In this document: positions 55,443 to 64,000 of the stretch, piece by piece
How the letters are laid out: each line of letters opens with the position of its first letter
How positions within the stretch are numbered: position 1 is the stretch's first letter
DNA from: Zasmidium citrigriseum
Lineage: Eukaryota > Ascomycota > Dothideomycetes > Mycosphaerellales > Mycosphaerellaceae
NCBI GenBank assembly: GCA_002786025.1
Contig: NHNW01000072.1
Location: forward strand, 114,587-178,586
Direction: 5' to 3'
Length of the DNA: 64,000 nt
Translations under genes and position numbers: made by a program
The notes under the pieces: model-generated
Seen by the model: only the letters and a program-made list of their open reading frames with translations
Told to the model about the DNA's origin: nothing
Database searches by the model: none

Positions 55443-56408
55443 GGCACACCATCATAGACCTTACCTCCAGGCCTCGGCGGCTGAAGATAGTCTTCGGGAA
55501 CATCAATCGGCAGCTGTCGCTCCTCGGCCCACTTCCGAATATCGTCGTAATTGCGGCAGGTATGCTGGGTATTGAAGTCGACAAATGCACTTGGGACTGG
55601 ATCGTCGTCGACGGTGTACCACACTTGGCCGAGCACACCGATATCGACGGTGCACATGAGCTGCTGCCGGATGATGTCAAGACAGTGTGAGACGTGCTTT
55701 CGGACGATGAAGTCGTCGTTTTTGAAGGCCCCTTCGCCTTTCGCGCGGTAGTAGTCGACGTTGTAGTAGAGGCCTTGACGGAGGAGGTTCTACCTGATCG
55801 TCAGTATCCGGTTGTGACGCTTTTCGCCGGGTGACACTTACCAGGCAGTGGAGATGATGGAGACCCTCGACGTTCGCGGGAAAGCCGCCGCCATACTTTG
55901 CATTGATCTGGACGTGGTCGTCGGTCAGACCGACCTGTGGACCGACTTCCTGCGGAACAAGCAAAGCCCGATCTGGCGATCGAATCAGCAGGAGGTCAAT
56001 GAAACACCCATTCAATGTCTACCTACAATTTATACCCAACGCCTCCCAAGCGGCATCAACCTCTGGCCCAGCAGGCTGGCGATAAACATTCTCATGCAAA
56101 AACGAGCCATTGAAGTGCTGAGTATGGTATTCGATATCCATGTCTCTTGTCACCGGAGACGGATTCGACGATTTTTTCAGGCAGGACATGGTGCTTGGAC
56201 CTTGCCAGCTTTGAATGACGACGATGGCTACACCGACTGCGAGCCCAATTGTCACGCCGACTAAGCAGCTCGCAAGCAGTGCCCATCCGATGTTGTCTTT
56301 GCGGAGAAGTTTTGTGCGTTGCTTGCAGGCGAAGAGGAGCTTTTCAGATTCGTCGAATCCATCTTCAGAGCTTGTGGTGCTCTCGTTGAGCAATGGAACG
56401 GCGGCCAT
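55439..56408 (-). CDS. UstYa family (DUF3328) oxidase-like protein 2
   Basis: Three exons, 56027..56408, 55842..55972, 55439..55789; introns of 54 and 52 nt; 287 aa. A TM near residues 42-66 (GWALLASCLVGVTIGLAVGV) precedes the lumenal part. Both motifs are present: LHHLHCLNLLRQGLYYN, where intron 2 falls exactly after HCL, and HVSHCLDIIRQQLMCTVD. HTCRNYDDIRKWAEER near the end is a further family element. It differs from gene 1 well beyond a recent duplication, and the two could act as a heteromeric or successive pair, as UstYa and UstYb do (established for ustiloxin; inferred here). Confidence 0.88.
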
Positions 56409-57109
56409 AGTGGAAGATGATGTTCAGCGAAACGACTTGACCGACAGCACGAGGTCGAAAAGGTGGCTGCTACGATGAAAGAATACAGACGAACCTCCAG
56501 CACGAACTTCTCACATCGATCCCCGAATTACTAAATTTACACCCCACCACCCATCCTCGCCAACGAACAAAGCAAGCTACAAATCGAGGCTTGCGTGGTA
56601 TGAGGATCCAGAGCTTCCAAAATCAATACGAGGCGTCGGAGCTACTGCGAAGCTCGCTGCAGGGCGAAGCTGTGGTGAGCTGAAAATCTCCGTCCTTCTC
56701 CACGATCTGGCTAAGCCACTGTCGCCTGTCAGCACCATCTTCATACAAACATCGATGGATTCGGGAATGGCGTTGGTTGCACGAATGCGACGTCAATGCG
56801 GAGCTTGGTTGGATGGGGAAGGATTACTACGCCTGGCCGACGCTCGCAGCTGGGCACGTTGATCGATCAGTGGTGCGGTACGAGGATGAAGCTATGGAGT
56901 TTCTTTCCTTCAGCTGGCGCTATTTCAAGCCATCGGGAATGAGGTCGAGGTATGGAGGATGGAGAGGTTGTGGTGGAAAGTCACAGGCATAAGAAGGTGA
57001 CCTCTCGCAGCCCGCCAGAACTGCCCAGCTCAGCACAACAACCTTCGCATTCTTATACTACACGAGGCCGCTCTTATTCTTACTTTCGCTCACTGAAAAG
57101 GACGTCAAG
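56409..57109. other. Divergent upstream region of UstYa-like 2 and the Tyr-rich peptide gene
   Basis: About 700 bases. A 71-codon plus frame (56777-56992) has no motif. No other gene seen. Confidence 0.4.
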
Positions 57110-57538
57110 ATGAAGACCTTTTACGCCCTCCTAGCCCTCGCCATGGGCGCCCTGGCCGTCCCAGTCGCCGAAGCAGAGCCAGAACCAGTCGCTGCTACTC
57201 CAACCAGCTACGTGAACTACGGCCGATACGGAAAGTCAGTGATCAACATCACAATCCCCCCTTCACACAGCTCATCTAACGAACTACTCTCTCAGCTACG
57301 GCACCTACCCAACGCCCACACCTCCACCAAAGCCAACTGGGTACGGCTCTTACTCGCCGTATGGAAAGTGAGTATACCACTTTGTTCGATGAGAGGGGGA
57401 GTCGAGCTGACAATCTGAAGCTACGGCACCTACAAGCGCGACCCAGAAGCCGACGCTGATATGGATGCTCTCTTGGATTTGGCTATGATGATCAAGGCGA
57501 AGCGGGCTGCGGCTTACCAGCCTGAGGCTGAAGAGTAG
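57110..57538 (+). CDS. Small secreted Tyr/Gly-rich protein, second candidate peptide precursor
   Basis: Three exons, 57110..57234, 57296..57367, 57421..57538; introns of 61 and 53 nt; 104 aa. A signal peptide (MKTFYALLALAMGALAVPVAEA) leads to a Tyr-rich core: YVNYGRYGN, YGTYPTPTPP, YGSYSPYGN, YGTYKR. Both introns split the same Asn codon (AA|C) at the end of YGN, and the following exon each time begins YGTY, so exon 2 looks duplicated. After YGTY comes a KR dibasic site and an acidic helical tail (DPEADADMDALLDLAMM) with a further KAKR. Tyr next to a kexin site is what UstYa-type cyclising oxidases act on, so this is a second candidate substrate; it could equally be a secreted effector-like or wall protein. 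Confidence 0.75.
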
Positions 57539-58336
57539 AGATGGCCAGATAACGTCGAATCGATCACTTTAATTCTCCACGATCACTCCCGCAAATGTGA
57601 GACGTAGCTTGGTAAATGTCCAGAACCAGCATGGAAGCTTGGAACAATTCTAGCTTCCATCTTGCAGTAGCTCCGTTCATGTGGCTTGCGTACAGCAGAG
57701 GTCTCGGCACTCACCTGTTCTGGAACCCCAACTTTAACGAACGAGTAACACTCACTCCTGTCTTCATAGAAGCTAATGCTTACACCATGGATGAACACAT
57801 CACTTCCCAAGGAAGTCTGATGCCTGGCAATGATGAGAAATGTCGTCTGAACTTAGGTTGTCTTCAGGTGGCCCGCAGAGCATTGCATGACCACATGGTA
57901 TAGCGTATATGACCTTAATAAGAAGCGCCATGCATATGCGCTGAAACGCACGAGGTGAAGTCTGACCGCGGACACGGCGATGAGCTTGGAGCTGTCAGAA
58001 GGTTGTGCACAGACCCACGGAATCATTCACTTACTGCAGATCTTGGCACGAGATGCGTATGATCATGCTCAACATTTTCAACATCACCGCCGTGGACTTC
58101 GATATTTGAATGCGCATACCGGTACAAATCTGGCTTGAAGATTCCGGGCTGCACCAAGTTGTCCACCGACCTTCAATTCTTCAAGCTGTCGAGGAAGGTT
58201 TTGTGGCGTCCCGTCGCGGAGCTGAGAGCGGGACACGAATGCACAGCACAAGGCCAGACCATGAGAAGTCTGTCTGAGCTGAGAACAGAATTCAAAATGT
58301 TGTGGACGGAGTGCAACTCAGCAACGATTCTCCATA
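57539..58336. other. Intergenic region, no gene recognised
   Basis: About 800 bases between the Tyr-rich gene and the DUF7918-like gene on the opposite strand. Nothing recognised. Confidence 0.45.
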
Positions 58337-59053
58337 CTATTTTCCGCTCCGAAAATCGACCACTCGCCCCTTTGAGTCCGTAACCCGCACCTTCGACCCC
58401 GACTTCTGTTCCTGCTTTTGCGGCAACCCTAAGCTATCCTCGTCGTCAGGATCCTCTCGACGCTCTGGCTTCTCGGCATTGACTCGCTCCTCCGACTTGG
58501 CCTGCTCATGAAAGATCACACCGTGAGCTCTAAGCTTCTCTTTCGTGCCATACTCAAAATAGAAGACCAGGGCGTGTCTGCTTCCACCAACTTTCTCAAT
58601 GGGGAGTCCAACCGACGTGGTCGATCTCGGTTCATACAACGGAGGAGATCCGTAACGGCCGTGGGTAAGACTGACGAGGATCCGTCCTAGTTCATTTCCA
58701 GGCAAAATCGACGGCGTGAAGCGGAATGGTCCTTTGCCATCCTCTATTCGATAGGTCTCTAGCACGGTCTGTCTCCCTGGTGGCTCCTGGTCGGTCTGAT
58801 ATCTTGGTGACTCCAGAGGACAAGGAAGCGTCCTTGTTCCGTCAAAGATGATCTCGGCGATCATGAAGTCTCCGAGCATCGCCATCCACGGCGGGAGCCA
58901 GATCATGATTTCAAAGTCACTTTTTTCGTTGCGGAGTTCGAGGTAGGAGTCGAGCCGATAACAGTCGAGATTCATGTATGGCTTACCTGGGTAGGATCTC
59001 AGGCACTTTTCGTCCTGATACAGTTGGACGATGGGTCCGATTGAGCCAGGCAT
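58337..59053 (-). CDS. DUF7918-like protein, paralog 1
   Basis: Single exon, 238 aa, ATG at 59053. YLELRNEKSDFEIMIWLPPWM, MIAEIIFDGTRTL and, near the C-terminus, FYFEYGTKEKLRAHGVI follow the fungal DUF7918 plan (edge strands, a DG turn, then an F-x-Y...L...G-V/I closing helix). The last ~60 residues are charged and probably disordered (ERREDPDDEDSLGLPQKQEQ). The family has no known function. It is homologous to the next gene (59711) and, at the N-terminus, to the PHD protein at 5853. Confidence 0.65.
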   Translation of the reverse strand: MPGSIGPIVQLYQDEKCLRSYPGKPYMNLDCYRLDSYLELRNEKSDFEIMIWLPPWMAMLGDFMIAEIIFDGTRTLPCPLESPRYQTDQEPPGRQTVLETYRIEDGKGPFRFTPSILPGNELGRILVSLTHGRYGSPPLYEPRSTTSVGLPIEKVGGSRHALVFYFEYGTKEKLRAHGVIFHEQAKSEERVNAEKPERREDPDDEDSLGLPQKQEQKSGSKVRVTDSKGRVVDFRSGK

Positions 59054-59710
59054 GGTTGAGAGAAGTCACGGTGTTGTTGTCCAGAGTAGAGTCCATGGGG
59101 GGGCCCCTATCACTTATAGATTATTGCGGGTGAGTTTGCTTCCAGTCAGCAAGATTCACGAAGAAGCTTCTAAGATACGTAGAGACGTCCACTGAAAGGA
59201 CTGCCGGCGATTTTGGAAAGTGAAGGCAAGCTTTGCATTGCAGTGCCTTTGTTGACGGTCTTGAAATGTACTGAACCATGGCGCTACATCACTCAGGCTT
59301 ACATAAGGCTGTGAGATAGCAACTTGGTGCGAGCAGATGCTAGAGTTTGGAACGCACGGTGGCTTGCATTTTTGGCGTCACAGGATACGGCTGTCCAGCT
59401 TATTGGTGGATTGGAAGCCGATCTCACCACCAATACATTCATCATCGCAGACGCACCCGAATTTGAGGTTTGGGGCAGTCACTCAACATGAGCCACATGG
59501 AAGAGGGAGCGAAAGACGAGTTGTTCTCTTGAAAATTGCTGCCAACAATAAAGCGCAGGAAAAGCAGAAGGCTTGATGAAGGATGTTCAAAGATTGATCA
59601 GGCCTATGCTTCTAGCTCAACCTCAGACGCTCGTCTATAGTCGAGCCGGCTCCTACAAAAGTGGCTTCCCTCTTGCTGACTTCCTCATGCCCGGTTTCCA
59701 ATGTGCAGAA
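59054..59710. other. Intergenic, nothing recognised
   Basis: About 650 bases between two related minus-strand genes; no motif. A G-run at 59098-59104 is the only notable feature. Confidence 0.45.
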
Positions 59711-60391
59711 TCAAAACATGCTGCTCTCAACGTTCTCTGCTTCCTCTGATCTGATGACGCCCAACTTCTCCAACATCTCCCGACTGCGATACCTCAATTG
59801 AAAGACATAGCAATCCCGTTCCGTGCCGGGAAACTCAAAATAGGGCAGCATATGGGGTATTCGCAGCGCCCCCGGGGGCTCAAAGGCTACCATATGGGAA
59901 ATGCTCTTCTTCTCCAACTCTTCAACTGTCATTCGAGGCGGCGTCAAGTCCGGTACCAGGCCCGGGCGTCGTGCGGGCATTCCAGGTATGATATTGGCAT
60001 GTCGTAGCCTGACCGTGATCGTTCCCAGCTGGTCTTTCCTGAGGTTGGCAATGTCACCTCCGTCTTCGGCACCTCTCAGAGGTGCAAAAGCCAGAGGATG
60101 GAAACAGTAGTCGTCAAATAGCCCTTTGATCTCGGTGAGCAGGCCTGGTTGATTGAGAAAGAACTCGTGCGTCTTGTGGCCATCGATCGTCAGGTCGGCG
60201 ACCATTGTGATACCGAGAAGAGGCATCCATTCTGGAATCAGGATTGCAATGAGAAACGGCCCGGGCTCAGCGACTTCGACGTATACGTCGCGGGTGCCTG
60301 AGATATCGCCAGGCAGTTTTGGGTCGAGATGTTCTTGCAATGTGTTCTTGCTCTGGACGATGGATACCACAGGTCCGTCTAGTGCTGGCAT
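59711..60391 (-). CDS. DUF7918-like protein, paralog 2
   Basis: Single exon, 226 aa from the ATG at 60391 (MPALDGPVVSIVQ). VYVEVAEPGPFLIAILIPEWM aligns with the paralog's YLELRNEKSDFEIMIWLPPWM, MVADLTIDGHKTHEF with MIAEIIFDGTRTL, and FQLRYRSREMLEKLGVI with FYFEYGTKEKLRAHGVI. The tandem arrangement on one strand shows local duplication. No signal peptide or TM. Function unknown. Confidence 0.68.
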   Translation of the reverse strand: MPALDGPVVSIVQSKNTLQEHLDPKLPGDISGTRDVYVEVAEPGPFLIAILIPEWMPLLGITMVADLTIDGHKTHEFFLNQPGLLTEIKGLFDDYCFHPLAFAPLRGAEDGGDIANLRKDQLGTITVRLRHANIIPGMPARRPGLVPDLTPPRMTVEELEKKSISHMVAFEPPGALRIPHMLPYFEFPGTERDCYVFQLRYRSREMLEKLGVIRSEEAENVESSMF

Positions 60392-60638
60392 CGTTGGCTC
60401 TTGATCTTGAAAAGGTAGTTGAGAGTGAGGTATATCCAAATTGAGCGAATGCTGTTAAATGTACATTTTCTCTTTGAGAGGAATGCTTCTCCATCTAGTC
60501 CCTGCCGGGTCATTCGTTCTGGTCCTGGCAGAATGAGGGACTCTCGAGCTTTGATCGCCTTGTCCGAACAAGCTGTGCAAGTTCGAGCACATGCCGTTGA
60601 AAGCATCCCGCACCTAGTCTCTGTGCCTTCTGGCCAGT

Positions 60639-61538
60639 TCAAAGCATACCAAATACTAGACTCGCAACGACCGCAGCTCCAACGCTCACAAAGCTAGTCA
60701 CATCTCTGCTAGCCCAATTCTCAGCAACCTGCACACTTGGGACACCAGTCGTCGTAACATTACCTCCAGTCGACTTAGCAAGCCCCGAATCAGAAGGGCA
60801 AGTCCCATTCGATGCAGTGCCATAGTCTGTCGTGTTGGGATTCTGAACCCTCATGTAATTTGCCGCGATAGGAGCTCCAACATCAGGAACATCCGCAATA
60901 GCTGATGTGCTGAAGTTCATGCGGGCGTAGACTGAGATTGGATCGTAGATGCGGCCAGCGTCCCACGTAGCTGATTGCAGGGTGAAGTTGCTGGGTTGTT
61001 TGAAGAGGTAGAAGATGTAGATGTGAGCGATATCGTTGAGTCCGGGCATCGGGCCTCCTGAGACCATTGTGAGTTTGAGCGAGATTCGATACACCGGATT
61101 ACTCACCGTATGTTGCGATGGCTGGTGTTTCACTAACGAACGAGCCGTTGCTGAGTTGCTTGAGATCCGTCTGGAACCAGTGCAGTCTCGTCGTCCGGCA
61201 GTACTCAAGACCAGGTGCCTGTGGCCCCGAAGAGTTCATGCTGCTTTGAGGAATCGACTGATCGACCAGGAGCAGCATGTGGCTTCCTGACAATGTGGAG
61301 TTGAGCCAGACATCGGGGGCTGTTTGTACTACTTCACATGTCGTTAGTCTCCTAAGATCGTTGAAGCCTTCAATTGCTTACATGACTGAGGAAGCAAATC
61401 GTTGGCCTCCAGTACCGTTTCCCCGTAGGCGACGTTCAAGTGCCCATTCGTGGATGGGCTGGTCCCGGGAGCCGTTTGGCATTCAACCTGGAGAAGCAGA
61501 AGTGCCAAAGCAGATAGTCTCTGCACTTGGGACTGCAT
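60639..61538 (-). CDS. Secreted, probably GPI-anchored PEBP-like protein
   Basis: Three exons, 61382..61538, 61107..61331, 60639..61057; introns of 50 and 49 nt; 266 aa. A signal peptide (MQSQVQRLSALALLLLQVECQ) precedes LNVAYGETVLEANDLLP. The PEBP core is GSHMLLLVDQSIPQ, RLHWFQTDL and, across the second intron, ATYGGPMPGLNDIAHIYIFYLFKQP. The C-terminus is Ser/Thr-rich and ends in a hydrophobic tail (FVSVGAAVVASLVFGML) after ASRD, which fits a GPI signal. The first intron's acceptor is a tandem AAGTAG, so exon 2 may start at 61331 or 61328. Fungal extracellular PEBP-like proteins have unknown ligands. Confidence 0.85.
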
Positions 61539-62320
61539 GTTGCCGATTATACGCTTATGCAGGTACAATCAAAGTGATGAGATGAGAGCTGAGGTGGAAG
61601 GAAGAAGGTTGAGAGTTGTAGGAGTTGGCGTCTTGGAGGTGATGTTTGTTTTGGAACTCCTCCTATCGATATCCCTCGCTTGCGGAGCCGCACTTTGTGC
61701 CGCAGATGGACATGGCGGTAGTTGTTTCGCTCCGGAATCCTCTTGCCCGAGGACGGTCGGTGTCGGATGAGATTTGCCCATCATCAGGCCTGACGTGCCA
61801 ACATCCAACATGGAAGGCGAACTCCTGCTGGCGAAGTTGTCTTCCCTTCGAATCTCGAAACTGATACAATTTCAAACACGGTATCGGTATCGATTGTGCT
61901 CGAGCGTGGTCCCGACGGTTCCGACCTGGCCATGATCCACTTCGATCGGTTCGAGCGGCAGATGTCGACAGGGGTGAGATCTCCAGGTTGAATCAACCTC
62001 AACAGTCCTGTTTTGAAACTCGTCAACAAAGAATGTCTGTGATTGGAATGGACGTATCCGATGGCGGTGGCGTTGTCAGTGAACATCCACTCACGCAAGT
62101 CAAAATAAACTCCCACCAAGCTCAACCAAGCTCACAAGCAGCCTGGCGCAACTCGCCGTCCCGGAGTTTTCGGCGACAACAGCCGTTCCTGCATGATAAA
62201 TCGCGCCACAGTCCTCGGCTGGCCTCTTCTCAATCGTGTATACAGGTCACCGCACCCTCGCTTAAAACGGGAGGTACCCGCCGCTCGGACTATGCACCCC
62301 GCGTCCACTAGCGCGAAAAT
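61539..62320. other. Intergenic region up to the right RIP block
   Basis: About 780 bases of ordinary composition with overlapping, motif-free frames. CpA and TpG disappear abruptly near 62320. Confidence 0.4.
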
Positions 62321-62324
62321 CTCG

Positions 62325-64000
62325 CTATACTATTAAAATTAGCTTAGTATACTCTTGCTCTTTTATATCTTATTACTATATACTATATACTACCTACCCT
62401 TAATACTAGTAGTACTATCTATACTCCTAACTCTCGATTACTCCTATATCTCTATTAATATAGCGACTATCCCTAACCTAGACCTCTATAGAACTACCTA
62501 CTATACCTAGTATACTAATATAGTAAAGAAGGGTAGAATACTACTTAACTTACTACCTCTTCTTCCTAATACTAATATACGTTAATATCCTAACTAAAGC
62601 TAGCTTACTACTTATACTAATATATTATAGGGCCTCTTTAAGATTAATACTAGCAAGCGTATCTACTACGTACTAGTTAGTATTAACCTTAAGAATCTAG
62701 ATAATAACCTACTCCCTAAGGGCTTATAAGTTAAGGAGTAGTAGAGGTAACTACCTATACTAACTAGATATATAGTATTCCTAACGTCTATAGTAAGAAG
62801 ACTAAAGAGACTAGTAACCTCTATAAGTATATTAAGTCTAAGTATAAGTTCGAGGGCTATAGAGCTAAAGCTACTAGTAGAGGTAGACGTAAGAATCCTA
62901 ATAAGAATATTAATACTAAGAGTAAGATCTTAGACCTAACTACCTATACTCTAATAATACTAATAAATTTTAGGAGCCTACCGCGAAATATATAATAACT
63001 ATACTACTACTACTACTAAGCTCGAGAAGTCTAAGAAGTAGAAGAAGAAGGCTACTATAAGTAAAGGTAAGAAGCGTATTAAGAATAAAGAGAAGGTTAT
63101 ACTAGTAAAGCGTAAGAGATTAAAGAGTATAGCTACTAAGACTAAAGAGAAGGCGACTATAGCGACTACGAGTAGTTAGGCCTTAACGTTTCGTAATAAG
63201 TTAAGAGGCGGAGAGGACGCTTAGGTACTCTTAGATACTAAGAAGCTATTTCTAAATACGAAGTAGGCGCCTATCTCTCTACGTAAGCCTAAGAAGAAGA
63301 AGAAGTCTAAGGCTAAAATTCTAGCGTAAGTCTTACTCTAGCTAAAGTATAGGTAGTAGAATCCTAACTAATATCTTAACTCGTAGTAATATAGAGGTTA
63401 TATCCCTTAGTAACGACGATAAGGCTAACCTTATCTAGGCCCGTCTAGCTATAGCTAAACTAATATATATTCGTTATACTACCTATACTAGCTATATTCT
63501 AATATTAAAATTTTAGCGACGACTTATACTTTATACCTATAACCGCTAATCGTATAACTATATCTAGAACTAAGAAGATTACTCTCGCTATTACTAAAGG
63601 CTAGCTTTCTAACGCTCTACTTCTATACGGTAGCTATAAACTTAAGGGAAGCTCTATACTATATAAGTTTCTTTAAACTATAGGTAGTAGCTTATACTAA
63701 TTTATTCTAGACTATAAGTTTAACCTCTAGTACGTCTACTTTAGCTAGGTCTTTAAATACAACCTAAAGACGTATAAGCCCCTCGGTATAGAGTATACTA
63801 GTAGTTAGCCCTAGTATAAGGCTATTATAGCTAGAAAGAAGCTATTCTATTAAAAAGGCGACTACGGGTACTATAGACTATAGGTAGTAGGTCTCTTAGT
63901 ATAATAAAGAGCTAGATATAAAAGGTAAAGGCTACTATAGCCGCTAAGATAGGCTTATATAGTAAAATAACTACGTTAAGAAACGCCTAATATTATAATT
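62325..64000. mobile_element. RIP-degraded repeat, element type unknown
   Basis: CpA and TpG are almost absent and TpA is in great excess, as in the left block, and the block runs off the window end. Forward frames around 62830-62990 and 63010-63310 are Lys/Arg-rich (KKKATISKGKKRIKNKEK) with few stops. No RT, integrase or transposase motif was found. It may be the gag end of a retroelement or an unrelated repeat. Confidence 0.7.

Overview
The window is nuclear DNA of a filamentous ascomycete (Pezizomycotina; a Dothideomycete such as a Mycosphaerellales species fits, but the sequence alone does not fix this). Evidence: genes with 49-72 nt GT-AG introns, fungal-only families (HET, UstYa/DUF3328, DUF7918-like, GH11 xylanase, CYP with GMC oxidase), and two flanking blocks that carry saturating repeat-induced point mutation (RIP). 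I rebuilt exon structures by hand; for nearly every multi-exon gene the exon sum is an exact multiple of three, and the exceptions are flagged.

Layout. 1-3.5 kb: a RIP-destroyed Ty3/gypsy-type retrotransposon. 3.6-5.4 kb: a truncated HET-domain gene and a transcription-factor remnant. 5.8-12.4 kb: housekeeping genes (PHD-finger protein, mitochondrial ribosomal bL17m, MICOS subunit Mic12, RING protein) and a cytochrome P450. 12.8-21.1 kb: a large membrane protein, then an amino-acid/amine permease divergent from a secreted amine oxidase, followed by an imine-reductase-like enzyme. 21.6-29.2 kb: a 509-aa protein with a possible histone-fold tail, a Ser/Thr-rich secreted protein, a broken HET relic, a small two-TM protein and a peroxisomal 4-coumarate-CoA-ligase-like enzyme. 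29.4-34.2 kb: a tandem family of F-box-like proteins (two whole, one broken) and a GMC oxidoreductase. 35-41.6 kb: a coiled-coil protein with a HicA-like end, a VOC protein, Kish, TAF13 and eIF3f. 42-43.5 kb: a 107-bp minisatellite. 43.8-50.8 kb: aldehyde dehydrogenase, GH11 xylanase, alpha/beta hydrolase, streptogramin-lyase-like secreted propeller. 51.2-57.5 kb: the most interesting region. 58.3-61.5 kb: two DUF7918-like paralogs and a GPI-anchored PEBP-like protein. 62.3-64 kb: a second RIP-destroyed block.

The main discovery candidate is 51.2-57.5 kb. A 387-aa secreted protein is built almost entirely of two families of short peptides, each ending in an R-Q processing-like site. Within 5 kb of it lie two UstYa-family (DUF3328) oxidase genes, a DUF218 protein, and a 104-aa secreted Tyr/Gly-rich peptide with an internal KR site. 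Kexin-type repeat precursor plus paired UstYa proteins is the hallmark of fungal dikaritin-type RiPP clusters (ustiloxin, phomopsin, asperipin, victorin). No tyrosinase or methyltransferase was seen, and the repeats lack Tyr, so the product, if any, would be new.

A second functional grouping is permease + amine oxidase + imine reductase (15.5-21.1 kb), which would take up an amine, oxidise it to an imine and reduce a cyclic imine again. Between genes I saw no convincing tRNA, rRNA or CRISPR.
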